A DNA stretch of 64,000 nucleotides from Numida meleagris (taxonomy: Eukaryota > Chordata > Aves > Galliformes > Numididae): positions 107,494,935 through 107,558,934 of the forward strand of contig NC_034409.1 of assembly GCF_002078875.1 (NCBI RefSeq). The letters are read 5' to 3'. Both the position numbers and the translations under genes were made by a program. Below the pieces are notes generated by a model that searched no databases, was not told the origin of the DNA, and saw only the letters and a list, made by a program, of their open reading frames with translations. Each line of letters starts with the position of its first letter. Positions within the stretch are counted from its first letter, which is position 1. This document shows, one piece after another, positions 1 to 12,600 of the stretch.

Positions 1-1811
1 TCTACCACAGTAGACACCCCTGTTGCTATGCCTGCTTTTTTCACGGGTCTTTCCTCAGAGAACACGAGGTGATTTCACAGTTTCCCTCCTCACCCCTCTG
101 GAAAGCCCTCACAAAGAGTAGTGTCCTACCAGCAAGATTGACTTGACCTAATTTTTCTGATTCTGAATGGATAGGCAACTCCCAGGGTTGAAATAAATGA
201 CATATACTTAAATGTCTCCTGCAATCACAGCAATATCTGTCTTTACATAGGGGATGCAGAGACAGTTTCACTGCCTCTTCCATGTTCGTCCTGCAATAGA
301 TTTTCTTTGTAAGTAGCCTTTAGCACTTGGGCACTGACTAGACCCAGTTGAGAAAAAGGCTTTGCCGACACTGTGGTGTCATCTGCTGATCTATTTTTCT
401 GGTGTTTCTCACGAGCTTTGTTCCAAGATAGATGTGGTAAAAATTACCAGTCTGGAAACTGTGTAGTCATACTATCGTGGCCCTGTGCCAGAGCTAAAAA
501 TTCTCACCAGGAGGCAGGGCATGCTGTGATAACTCAGCTACACAGCTTCCAGACCAGAGCTGGCTTACCTCCAGCCATCCCTGAGGATGACTGCAGCAGA
601 GCTCTACCTCTCTATTCCCATCCATACAGACACATCCTCCAGAGCCTCTTTCTTTTTGGCTCTTCTGGGTGTACTTCTGTATTTACTTGCCAAAGCCTGG
701 TGGCAGGTTTTATTTGGACAGCTCCCAGTGTTGATGTGAATTGCTTATACAATATCCCAGCTGCTCTGCTGGGAAAACAAAGCATGCAGAACTAACAAAG
801 GCAGCTAGAAGCCACGATTATATCAGTCCTGGGAAGTGTAACAGCCAGCAGGTGTCAGTGATGCTAGAGGAATGGAATAGGAAGGCACCTGCATTTTAAT
901 AGGAAAAGTAGGGGAAAAAAAAGATTTTTTTTTTTTGTGTTTGCTTGGCTTGTGCTTTTAGCATGTGGTTTGTAGTGGAAGATAAATCCTAAAGCAAGGC
1001 TAAACTCTTTAAGGAACTGAAAAGGGCAAGCCAAAATATATTTAAAATCCTGCATGATAATGATAGTTCCTGTGATAATTTGGAGTGGCTCACCATGTAT
1101 ACAAATGCGCTGTGATGGGGCTGACCTTCCCTGACACACAGGCACAGCTTCATTTTGCATGTATGCTGATTGGAATAACCGCTGCCCGTGAGCCTTCCTG
1201 CGCTGGTGCAAAAGCTACAGCCACACAACTCATGCAATTCACTTCCTCAGGAGCGTTCCCTTTCTATTTTTTTATCTCTGCTAAATGGCTGTTACAGCAG
1301 AAGTGACAAACATCAGCATGCACAGATGTAGAGTCCCACTGTAGTTACACCATCTACACCTGATGTTGGTGTGCGCTTTTCCACCTCAGGCAATGGCATT
1401 TCCACGACAAGCCTACACAGAATAAAAAGGCTTGAAGTGTTTCTTTGTCTACTTCATGCAGCATCACAGTGGGGATTGTGAAGGTGGAAGGCAACGAGAA
1501 AAAGGTGAGCCCGAGCAGCAGCCCCCATCTGCTGGTGACAAGCTGGGAATCAGTAGGCTGTGCAACACAATGGTCACCCTGCCTGAGACCCTGGCTCTAT
1601 TTTAAGGGAGAAGGGTTTGTTGTGACTGCATAGCACAGCTCAGTATCGAAGCATTCAAAACATGGAGCTGAGGTAAAGTCATAGCGGGGATCTGATTCTG
1701 TTGGCACTGCTGGCACAGGCAGTGCAAAGGGAGAGGGGAGGCATGAAAGAAACCAGGGCATTTTGGTGAGTGCCATGAGGTTGCTGGTGCCAGGATCATG
1801 AAACCAGAAGG
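1..1811. other. Upstream flank, no gene recognised
   Basis: No exon with homology I recognise is visible on either strand. The open frames here are short, lack splice context and have unremarkable composition. In mammals RSPH1 lies head-to-head with SLC37A1. I looked on the minus strand for its repeated glycine/tyrosine-rich MORN motifs and saw none, so that gene, if conserved, starts outside the window. An AATAAA occurs near 1,421 but no gene body leads to it. Confidence 0.5.
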
Positions 1812-1934
1812 CACAGAACCACAGAACGGTTGGGCTGGAAGGGACTCAAAGCCCACCCGTGGGCTGCCCCCCACCAGCTCAGGCTGCCCAGGGCCCCATC
1901 CAACCTGGCCTTGAGCGCCTCCAGGGATGGGGCA
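1812..1934 (-). mobile_element. CR1 LINE fragment, 3' end
   Basis: The minus strand reads as the terminal part of a CR1 element. The 3' terminus is at the left (cagaaccacagaacggttgg), followed by the usual 'ggctggaagggac' block and the 'catccctggaggc' block at the right end. It is 5'-truncated, as is normal for CR1. It ends just before the (ATT)n run and CpG island of SLC37A1. Confidence 0.85.
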
Positions 1935-1944
1935 AATGCTTAAA

Positions 1945-1967
1945 GGGTTATTATTATTATTATTACA
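1945..1967. repeat. (ATT)n microsatellite
   Basis: About six to seven uninterrupted TTA/ATT units lie between the CR1 fragment and the CpG island. It is a simple trinucleotide repeat and probably length-variable. Confidence 0.8.
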
Positions 1968-1989
1968 CGGTTTTCCCATTATTTTCCAG

Positions 1990-2510
1990 AAGACGCGCAG
2001 CAGCGGCTCCTCTACCTGCGTCTCCCGGCAAGTCTGGGGACCTTGAGGAGCGTGCTGGAGGTGGCTGCTTCCCTCCGCCGGCCGTTAGAGGCGGGCCGGG
2101 GCCTCCGCGCCGCCGCCGCAGCCCGGTCCATGGCGCAACTCCTAACGGCGCGGCGGGGAGGGGCTCGGGCGGGCCGGTCCCGCCGCGCAGCTCCCGCGGA
2201 CGGGCGGCGATCCGCGGCCTCGCCCGGCTCCGCTCGGCGCGGCTCAGGCCAGGCAGGAAGCAGGAAGCCTCCGGCACCGGCTGGGAGAGTGGCGGCAGCG
2301 GGTAGGCGCGGCGGGCGGGAGGCGGCCGTGCACCTGCCGCGGGCCCGGAGGAGGGCCGGGAGGGAGCAGCTCCGGCGCGGTGCACCCGGGAACCCGGTGG
2401 GAGCGCAGCGTTCAGCCCTGGGTCGCTTCGACCTCGGCCCGCGGCTCGGCGTTCAGGGGCTGGGCCGGCCTGTGCTCCCTCGGCCCCGGTGCGGTTTGTA
2501 ACGCGGTGTT
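1990..2510 (+). promoter_or_regulatory. SLC37A1: CpG island, probable SLC37A1 promoter
   Basis: A sharp switch from AT-rich flank to very GC-rich, CpG-dense sequence covers about 500 bp, then ends abruptly near 2,510. It contains several GC-box-like motifs (ggcgggccgggg near 2,090, gggcgggccgg near 2,167, gcgggcgggaggcgg near 2,311). I see no convincing TATA box, as expected for a housekeeping-type CpG promoter. Its position upstream of the start-codon exon and the donor-like site inside it support an SLC37A1 promoter. The transcription start cannot be placed from sequence, and bidirectional activity is possible. Confidence 0.8.
2200..2301 (+). other. SLC37A1: SLC37A1 first non-coding exon (approximate)
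   Basis: A good splice donor (cagcgg|gtaggc) occurs at 2,301/2,302 inside the CpG island, so a 5' UTR exon probably ends at 2,301. The left end is a guess. If transcription starts far enough upstream, the ATG at 2,130 would open an upstream reading frame running through the exon. Intron 1 (2,302 to about 6,600) holds two CR1 copies and otherwise nothing I recognise. More 5' UTR exons may lie in it. Confidence 0.4.
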
Positions 2511-2607
2511 ATGGGCCCCAGGTATGGACTAGCTGTGTGTTTGCAGGAACCTTTGGCCTGTGCTGTTTAATCAGTTAGCTGTTTCCCACTTGCTGTATTA
2601 ATGTTAA

Positions 2608-2850
2608 CCGGCATGGAGCTGCATCAGGGGAGGGGCAGCTGGGGGTTAGGGGAAGAGGCTGCACTGGAGGGTGGTGGGCATGGAACAGGCTGCCCAGGGC
2701 AGTGGGCACAGCCCAAGTGCCCGAGTTCAAGGAGTGTCTGGACACCACTCTCAGACATAGGGTTTGATTTTGGGTGGTGCTGTGTGGAGCCAGGATCTGA
2801 ACTCGACGATCCTTGTGGGTTCCTTCCAGCCTGGGATATTCTGTAGTTCT
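2608..2850 (+). mobile_element. CR1 LINE fragment (subfamily A)
   Basis: This sense-strand CR1 3' portion starts with 'ggcatggagctgcatcagg' and continues through a 'gttcaaggagtgtctgg' block and 'ccttccagcctgggatattc'. It is the same subfamily as the copies at 46,618-48,000 (antisense) and 61,640-62,063 (sense), which share the 'ggcatggagctgcgtcagg' stretch. It lies in SLC37A1 intron 1, just downstream of the CpG island. Confidence 0.85.
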
Positions 2851-4837
2851 AAACAGATATGGCCGTATAGGTTATCCTGTGAGTTCCAAAGCCAGTGGAT
2901 CTGACCATTTCTGGGTGAGGCTTTGCTGCTGGGTATTACAGTATGCCTCAGCTATGTGTGTGTCTGAAGGCCTCTTGAGCCCACGCCCTGAGGACTTGTA
3001 TTTTGTGTATGGAGAAGCAGTAGGCAGTGCATGCCTCCAAGTACAGCAGTGCATAGAGAGGCAGGCACCAGGCAGAGCTCCGCACTCATCCTTCAGCCCA
3101 GCTAAGCTATGGTTTGCAGTATTTCCAGCAAGAAAGGCCAGTCACGAATGACCACATTTTCCTGACACAGGGAGAGAGCTGTATTTCAGATGGTGCAGGG
3201 GAAGCCTGAAGAAACAGCATAAAATTTTGATGTTTAAATACAGATTCAAAATACAGTACCACAACATTGCTTCACACATTGTAGTACAGACAAGAGGAAG
3301 TGCGAGTATTTGCTCTCCATTAGGTAAAAATGATGCTGAAAATGAAAGTACAAAAGATCAGTTCACGTGATTGAAGTTCATCTTTATGTTTCATTAGTGA
3401 AATGGAAATATAACAAATGTGTTGGTAAACTGCCAGTTATTTGTTGTGGTCTATTAATGCCCCTTCTGAATAATAGCTTGTTTTTAGAAACTAATTTCAC
3501 CTACAGGAGGGTGTGATTTTTATAACCTATTCACAACTTTTATTGCCACAAGTTTCTTGGCTTTTGTCTGAGAAGTTTTATTTGCTAATAGAGGCATGAC
3601 CTGGAAGCCAGAGGAACTTTGGATATACAGAGATAAGGTGTTGACAAGGCAGTGAGAACCTGAGGCATGAAACATACTGAGACTTTCCGAGGCCGCAGTC
3701 TGGGTCCCCTCCTGCAGTAGGTAAGATGAAATCAGCCCTTCCCAAATAGGCTCAGGGTGTGGTTCAAATGTCCCATCCTCCTTGTTAGGCTACAGGGCTC
3801 TGCATTTACAACAAGGAGTAAGGAGCTTGTGGTTTTGGCTGTTTCTCTTTGTTGGTTTGTTATTGTCTTCCCAGGAAGCACCTACGAAGAGGTGTGAGTG
3901 TGTTCTGTGCAGCAGGTGCAAGGATGTGCAGCCTTCTGTGAACACATAATGCTGAATACTTTTGTAAGATGCTTGAAGGCTTTTTGCAGCTGCTTACGCT
4001 GAAACTGTTAAGAGTAACCTGTTAAACAGTTACTTTTCTGTGGTAGCTGTTGCCTTATCCCGCTATATTTTAAGGGAATCATTTGAATAGGCTTAAGACT
4101 TCAGATCTTTGTTCTTTGGAAACTGCCTACTTTTTTCCCCAGTAAATATTTCTGCCGCCTCACTTATAGTGAGGTTACTTAACTCGAATACCAAAAGTGT
4201 TATTTAACTGAGAGAAAGGAGAGATGGAGTCAGGATGCTGAAACAGATCAGCTACTGCTGGAAGAAAAGTTCATTCCTGCTCTGGGCTCCTTTGCCCACT
4301 TCTTTTTCCTCTTGCCTCTCTTCTCTCACAGAAGCTATCTGTAGCTCATTTCAACCAAGCATGAGATTACTGATGATCATGTGTTGGTCTGGAATTCAGC
4401 TGCCATAACAGCTAGCTGTTGCTGTGAGGGGCAGTGCCACTTTCAGTCCCTGTCCTTATGCTCCTGCTTTTTCAGATTTATCCTACTTAGCAGTTTGATG
4501 GCCACAGAGGGAGTTAGTATTTTCTGTTGGATTGTCTGGTTTTCAGGGCCAATTTTCTGATAGATCAGCCATTAGAACTGTCTACGTGTGGCTCCAAAGA
4601 CCAGTACACAAGGAGGCAGAAACCTATGACTGGGAGTGGGAGCTGGGAGGAAGGCAGGCTAGGAGGCTTCTGGCAGGAGAGTTGGGAATGATTATAGGAT
4701 TTGCTGATTGATTGCGCAATCTGATGGAGGGCATGGGGGAGGAGGTGGAACTCACCAAACAAGATTAGCAAGTCCATTCACTTTCAGGGAAGGGAGATAA
4801 CAAGGACACGATGTGCCTCATAGTCCTGAAAACCTAA

Positions 4838-5006
4838 CCCTGCCCAGAGAGGTGGTGGATGCCCGTCCCTGGAAACATTCAAGGTCAGACTGGACAGGGC
4901 TCTGAGCAACCTGATCTAGTGTATGTGTCCCTGTTCATTGCAGAGAATTTGGACTAGATGACCTTTAAAGGTTCTTTTCAACTTGAACGATTCTGTGATT
5001 ATATGA
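4838..5006 (+). mobile_element. CR1 LINE fragment, 3' end
   Basis: A sense CR1 tail carries the 'ggtcagactggacagggctc', 'gagcaacctgatctagtg' and 'ttggactagatgacc' blocks. It ends in the degenerate terminal repeat 'cgattctgtgattatatgac'. It lies in SLC37A1 intron 1. Confidence 0.9.
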
Positions 5007-6602
5007 CACTGTGAAAAACAAAAGGCATGACAAAAATATGCGTTAACGTAATGAACCAGACCCTTGATCTGGTCAGCTTTAACACAAGGGAACTGAGTTT
5101 GTTGTTGTCATTCAGCTGGCTGAAGACCATCAGCTTTGATTTCTGTAATAAGGTGAAGGATAAAGATGAGAGGAGAGAGGCTCATACCTCAGCCTACTGG
5201 ATGGCAGTCTCTAAAATTCCTAGGTTAAGCCTGTCCTTTGATTTTGGCAGATGTGCTTTCTTCAGAGGAGATTTTGCACTAGCTCACTTCCCGTTGTTTG
5301 CCAGGAGAGCTGTTCCTATATCCTACCAACTTTCAGGCTCAGGAGGATGTGCTTAGTGTTGGCTTTACAAGTTTGGTTGCTGACAGGGCGGGGGTAGCAT
5401 TGCAGATCCTGGTCATAGTCCTGGCACATCATTTGTCACCCTGCTGGGGTGGCCCTGCTGTTAGCACACAGGGAGGCTCAGCTTGCCTGCATGGGTTGCA
5501 GACACACCTTTTGCCCACAGAGCCTTTTGTCATCTTACTCAACAGCTGGCTCAAACTTGCTGCAAAATAACTGCAGCTAGTTCCTGTTACAGTACCTGTA
5601 ATAAAGGATCAGTGCATTTTTGTCTCTTTTGAGGGGCTTCAGCTAGAACCAGAAGAAGCAGGAGGAATTCTACAACGTTTTAAACCGACCTGAATGAATG
5701 CTGCCGCAGTTTCCCTATTTCCCTGCATGTCAGGGAATGTAATGCGCATATGTGCACAAGCCTGACTTCTCCTTTGTGCTGGCTGACTGCTGAGTGAGCT
5801 GCTGTAGGGAGCTCACATGGAGACATTTTTTTGTTTGTTTGTTTTTCCAACTTCTCTGACAGCTTGGTGCTTTGTGTGGCACTGATACTGGGACAGGGGA
5901 ATCAGGCTGGAACAGGGAGTGCTGGTCAAGTGTTCCTGGCAACATTGTTCACCTGCAGGCGATCTCAAGTTGGAGGATTCTCTATTCCAGGCTGAAAACA
6001 GTGCAGGCGTTTTTGAGCAAATTCCAATCTCATGAATGTTTATGATATGTTAAAATAGATCTTTCTAAGGTGGGTGATTGCCTATTTGTACTCTTTCTGG
6101 GACAAAAGCAGTGTTTTGATGTCAGCAGGCTTTGGATTGTGTTCTAAGCGCATCTTTTCCTTCTGCTCCCTCTGCTTTACACTAAGCTGACTTCTCGAAG
6201 TAGGTTATGCATGATAAAATTTAGGAAAGATTGCAATTTATATTGACTTAAAGTTCTCTGTTACATTTTTGATGTCTAGAAGGTTAGTTATGGTGATGAC
6301 TTCTGTCTATTCAAGATCATCACGGCTGAAATATTATGATTAGAAAATATTACAATACCTTGATGAGAATATTTACTTACCAGGTTTTCTTATTCAAAAA
6401 TTGCCAATTAACAAAAACAGAGAGAAGAATTTGCCACGTAGCGGCTGAAGGTACAAGGGAAAAAAAATCTCAAGGGAAGTCTTCCAAGTTTGCAGCGTAC
6501 AATTGCAGGGCTTGTGGAAGGTCTTTGATACGCATTCTGAACAGCAGCTAAGGTTTTCCCAAGCACGTAGCTGTGTCACCTAAAATTTGATACCAGCTGT
6601 AG

Positions 6603-6658
6603 ATGGCTCAGCTTCCTCCTGGGATTCGCTTCATCACTTCATTTTCACGAGATCAGTG
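6603..6658 (+). CDS. SLC37A1: SLC37A1 coding exon 1 (start codon)
   Basis: Encodes M1-Q18 plus two bases of W19; the segment '[14 protein letters not shown]' is characteristic of SLC37A1. The donor is tg|gtaagt at 6,659. The acceptor is not settled: AG sites occur immediately before the ATG and at about 6,570, so the exon probably includes a little 5' UTR. The next intron (6,659-8,198) shows nothing notable. Confidence 0.93.
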
Positions 6659-9600
6659 GTAAGTCTTGAAGTATGGTGCTGACAATGTGAGTTTGTGTCT
6701 GGGATAGATTATTTTGTCCCCTTGCTCTATTTTTGCCTTCTTATTGGTTGGTATATGCAGCAGAAAATGTTATAGGCTGTATAACAAATGTTGCTCTCAT
6801 TTTAAAAGTATTAGTCAAGTATGCTAGAGGGTAAACTGTTGTGACCCTTCCTGTACAAGATGTATATTTGAAAGGATAAATTTCACGTTTTTATTTTTGA
6901 ACTCTTGAGCACCCTTCTGAACTAAGATTATGCGTTTTAACCAGAAGTGTGTTTTCTTCCCCATAAATTGATGTGTGATATAGACCTTTAGAATTATGGT
7001 TTTAGTTCTTAGTACTGTAATATTTTAAAAAACAAACAATCCTGATAAGTGGATGGCATTGGTTCTTGTGCTTTCTAAGAGATAAGACTGAATTAATTGT
7101 GTGTGAATAACAAAAAAAAATAACAAGTGGAAGACCAAGCACTTCCTATTTAAACAATTTATCACAGTATAGCAGCAGGGACAGTGTCATTATGACAATG
7201 CCTTCAGTAATAGGGGTGAATAACTCAACTCACAGTAAAACTCTTTTTTTTATTAATGTCTTTGAGTATGTCAGAACTATAAAACAAGACCCTTGCTATA
7301 TAGAAGTTTGTAAGACAGGAGTTGATTGAAGATTAATTAAAATTAGGGACCGTATTGAGCTTTGTGATATCAGATCTTTTTAAGTGCATATGCAGTTCTA
7401 TTTGCAGATTTTTACATTAGGATCAAGGCTAGAAAAAGCCAGTAGGTATACTCTGATCTCTCTGCATTGTTAAAAGTAGAAACCCACAAAACACTCAGCT
7501 TCTTAAAGAGCTGAAACAAAAGTGCTGTAGGTAGGGAATAGAATTGATTAGATTGCTGTGTTTGCCTAATGCTTGCAGTGGCAGTGACCTTATAATTCAT
7601 AGGAACTGCAGAGAAGGACCCCAGGGTGCCAGTGAAGTATGAGGGAAAAGTCCTTCCAATCCCAAAGCTGGAGAATTATGTTCATATGCTCCAACTGACA
7701 CCACATGCAAGCAGTATCTGTCCACACTGCAGTCTCTAGAAATGGCCAATTGCTGTTGTTGCAGTGGAAGGTGAAAATAAAGCAAAAATCCTAAAAGCAG
7801 TATAAGGAAAGAAAAAGGCAATAATTCACAATAGTTAAAATGACAACTCACCCATCATTTATGTCTTAACAGAAAGCTTGCTGAAACCGTGAAATGTGAG
7901 ATCTGACTATATGTTTAACGTTCAGCTGTCTTTTCATAGCCCCTGAAGGAAGGTTGTAAGCATGCAAATCAGCTCTGCAGATTCCTTTGTTGTCCTGTCT
8001 CTACCTGTGTATCACAAAGCTCCCTTCCAAAACCAGATCAGAGCAGGTGCTCTAAAGAAGTACTACTGCTAGGGTAGTTCTTTTGGCTGTTATAGAATGT
8101 GAAAAAACTTGTCTTCACCTATTCCAAGATTACCAATGTGTAATGTTTTATGTAACAGCATTAAAAGTAAGTCATATTTATGTATTTTTGTATTACAGGT
8201 ATAGAGCCTTCATTTTTACTCTCACCTTCTTTTTATATGCCAGCTTCCATTTATCAAGGAAACCTATCAGTATAGTCAAGGTAAGCAAGGCTGTGTTGTT
8301 TAAACATCCTTCTACTGTTATCAAACAAGGAAGTACTCTTCTTTTTCAGTGTATTCTATTGTAAAGGGCAATGTTTAACTTGGAATGGTTTTAGAGATGA
8401 AAACCTGATGAAACTGGCACACAGGTACATTTACGTAATAAGCTTTAGTGAGACCACTCCTAGAATGTTGTGCATACTTCTATTCTTTGGGCTTAAGACT
8501 TGGAACAGTTGTGCCTGCACTTAAGACTGTTCATGTGAATAAATCCAGTGTGTAGATATGTAACAGGTAACATGTTTACTCTCTTATATTTGAGAAAATC
8601 TTCTTGTAATTGGTAACTAAAATGTGCTAAAATTCTACTGATGTGTACATGACTGTTCCAAGTGCTGTTGAGCATCATAGTTGTCTGTACCCTTGGGACT
8701 CCTTGTTTTTCACTTCTGTTGCCAGTGAAGCCAGTGACAAGATGTTCTCTATACCTATGTTTTTTTCACTCTAATCTCATGCACCTGTAACTTGTCAAGG
8801 ACAAATCAAATCTGCCAGTGCTCTTGTATATAACTGGTGAGTAACAGTGGGTATGGTAGTTCAATATTAGTGAAGAATTTTGAAATTCTGCAGTTAGAAA
8901 CACCAGTTCTCTATGTCATATAATTACTAGCCACGTGATTACTCTTTGGTGTAATTGTGGCTTCACTCAGAAACAGCAATTAATAATGCCTTAAAATTTT
9001 ACTGATTTCATTGTGTTTGACACAGGTTCACGTAGAATTATTAAATTTGTTGTTGTATGGAGCATAACAAGGGTTCTGTTGGAAGTGAATTTTCCATTTT
9101 CAAATCTCCTTTCTGTATCAGGGAGAACTGCATAAGCATTGTGCTGCTTCACATGAAGTTGAACTCAGCTCCCTCAGAGAATATGCTGCCCGGGTTCAGT
9201 CTGTCAAAAAGCTGTCTAATGCATCTCAGTGTGGATGGGAGCCATTCGGTAAGACATTTTTTTCCCCTTTTTTTCCATAATAAATGCTTATATTAGTAAT
9301 CATTTTTTTCTGCCTCTTGCTATTCTTTATATATGAAGAGATTCAGGCGTTGTAAATGGATGTTTTTTTCAGTGTTCTCATTGGTTTCTCCAAAGAAAGT
9401 TAAGATTTAGCTTACAGTGTCTTGCTTCCTTAAAGTCACTTAAACAGTTGATGTTATTTTACCTGTTAGAGCTATAAGGTGGTTTCAGTAGAACCGTTTT
9501 TAGCCAGGATATGGGACTGAAGTTTAGATACGTCTTTAAAATGTGTAAGGGACAGAATAAAATAAATTGTTATAATTTTGTGCTGCTCAAGTTCAAGGTC

Positions 9601-12600
9601 TAGCAGACACTGAAATTAAATTACTTGGTGTTTATCCAAACTGGAACTTTTCAGTGTCTTTATTAGGAGAAAGAATATTTTTTTTCATCATTCTAATGGA
9701 GAAATCTTGGGACTTAATTGAAGAATAGAATTGAGAACCTACTGGCTAGCTTATCAACCTGTCTTTTTACTCAAAAAGAATATTTGCCTACTTAGAAAGA
9801 CACTTCAAATGTAATTGTACTGGAATTTAATGGAGATTTTAAATCATTTCTTGTCTCTTTAATCACTGCCAAGAGCATCAGTGGAGTAGAATAGTCAACT
9901 CCAGTCTCTCTAGCCATGAGTAAGCTATTCTAATTACTCTTTAATTAGCAATTTAAAAAAATCCGCTCTTATAAACAGAATAAGAGATCTTAGCTCGTGG
10001 ACAGAATTCCATGTACTAACTGCCTGCTGCAAGGTAATCAGCCTACTGAAATGATGTAGTCTTACGTTTCCAAATGTTGTGGGGTGCAGTAAAGCTTGAT
10101 TGTGCTTTCTTGTCCTTAACCAAGGGGAGACTGAGCTTACTTGTCTGAAATACTAGTTGACTTTATTAATATCGAAAACTTCTGAGCTCTAATGTCCTAC
10201 GTTCTTCCATGAAGACATGTGTTGTTGCAAAGCTGTCTCTTTGAGATGGTGCTCTGAAGTTGTTCTTTCAGCTCTGTTTTCGAGATGGCATAGCTGGCAA
10301 GCTGGAGTGCCGCTGAAAAAAAGGGTGTTTTAATAACAGTGACTTTATTCTCAGAGTCAGTGGGAGACATACGGACCTGCTGGAGCATGTGTGGAGGTGG
10401 GCCCCAAAAATGAACCAAGGGATGGAACACCTCCCCTATGAGGACAGGCTGAGAGAGCTGGGGAGATTCAGGCTGGACATTCAGAAATACTATTTTTTTG
10501 AAAGAGTGGTCAGGCACTGGAATGGGCTGCGCAGGGAGGTGGTTGAGTCACCGTCTCTGGAGGTGTTCAAGAAATGTTTAGATGTGTTGGGAGACGTGGT
10601 TTAGTGGGATTATATTGGTGGTAGGTGGATGGTTGGACTGGATGATCTTGTAGGTTTTTTCCAACCTTGCTAATTCTATGATTGTATTATTCTAAGAGGA
10701 GGCTCCGGGTGGCCTGTCAGTATCAAAAAGGGGGCTATGAGAAGGAAAGAGACAGACTTTTTAGCAGGATCTATTGTGATAGGACAAGGGGAAATGGTTT
10801 CAAGCTAAAAGAGGGGAAATTTAGACTGATACAAGGAAAAAGGTTTTTAGGCTAAGGGTAGTGAAACACTGGAACAAGTTGCTTGGAGATGTGGTGCATG
10901 CCCCATCCCTGGAGACTTTCAAAGTCAGGCTGGATGGGGCTTTGAGAAACCTGATCTAGTGTAGGTGTCCCTGTTCACTGCAGGGGAGCTGGATTAGGTG
11001 AGCATTAAAGGTTCCTTCCAATTCAGACGATTCAATGATTCTTTGAATTGTGGCTCCTTGCAAATGCATACAGTTATCTTTCTCAGTATGAGCTCAGGTC
11101 TCTTGAGACTAGACTTTTTTTTTCCCATCTGGATGGAGTTCTTCCTGCTGCATCCCTCCATCTCACAAGTTCCATTTTGTTGTGATTATGGTCATTACTT
11201 GTACAGAGCTGAACCTCATTTTTCTTTTTTTAAACCAGACTTCTGTCACTGTGCCTTATGAGAAGTTAGAGAATGAAGTGCAGAAGACTTTCCCATTCAA
11301 AAAACTATTTTATTTTATTATACGTTCAAAAAACGTATTAAGACGATTCCTTAAACAGCCTGTATGATGATGGATTTTTTAAGCTGTTTTTGCTTTTAGC
11401 ACCACACATATGAAACTTATCTTTCCACTGCACTTTAAAGAAGACCCTTTTTGATTTAGTTGTTTGGTTGCTTTTTTTCCTTTGGTTGGGCTCTTGTTTG
11501 TTTGTTTGTTTAAGGAGCTATAAGAGTAGGATACCTTGCAAATAACTGCAAATAAATTCCTTAAGTGATGTTTTGAGCAAAGCAGAATTAAAAGTGAACC
11601 TAGAAATATTTTCCTAGTATGCTACAAGCGAGAGTATAAATTGTAGAGGGTTTTTTTTTGTTGTTATTGTTAAATGTGTTTTGCATAATGCATGCTTAAG
11701 TCCCATTTAACAGTGCTCATTTAAAATTAAACGTCCAATGCATGTCATTTTTCTTATAATATGTAAAAAACAGTTGGAAAAATTGTTGGTACATATAAAC
11801 TGATGATTTATTTTGAAAATATATTCTTAGATAAGAATAACTACAAGCAGTTACTGGGAGCACTGGATTACTCATTTCTTTGTGCATATGCAGTTGGAAT
11901 GTATTTAAGGTAAACCTCACTCTCTTGGAAACCTAATCGCTTAATATAGGAGGCCATACTATTCCCAATATATCATCCTATTCTACGGTAAAGTTTCTGA
12001 TGAAGAGACTGAGAACTTGGATGTCATTCTCCCATCTCTGTGCTAGTTGCTGTAGAAAAAGATGCATCTTCCTTAGTTCCCTGTGGTATCATACATGTTG
12101 ATGTGCAGAAAGATTTTTTTACTCTCCCAACTGCCTTGTGAATGACTGCTTTTCAACTTTCAGTCTAACCTATATTTCTTTGGGATGCACTGGGGTTGGG
12201 ATGCACATCCCTAAATTTTATCCATGTCCAATATGCATCTGTAGACTGAGGTGATGTGTCCTGTAGTGAAAGGACAGTAGCAGACGCTATCAAACCCATC
12301 CATTGGATATGAGCTGCCATTTGGAGATGCCTCTTTTTCTTCATCAGAAGTGGAACCCTCATAACTAAAGTCATTAGTAAGAGAGATAAGTCTCATCTTA
12401 AATGGCTGGAGATGTTCCCACACTATGGGCCATTTGGAAAATTATTCTGTAAGTCACTTCCAGTGAGCTTCAGGTGAATATATCCCTGAAAGATTGTTGT
12501 GCAGATGTTGGCAGTTAATGAACATGAAATGTTTGCCATTTTATTCTGTCAAGTGCTTTACTTTACCAGTAAAGTTTCCCCTCAACAAGAATTAAGTGAC

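Noticed and set aside
1421..1426. AATAAA considered as the 3' end of an upstream gene
   Set aside because: No coding exon precedes it in the window, and the motif is common by chance.
2043..2501. Long open frames (140-152 codons) on both strands across the CpG island
   Set aside because: Stop codons are rare in very GC-rich DNA. The translations are Arg/Ala/Gly/Pro-rich with no domain, and the region behaves as promoter/5' UTR.
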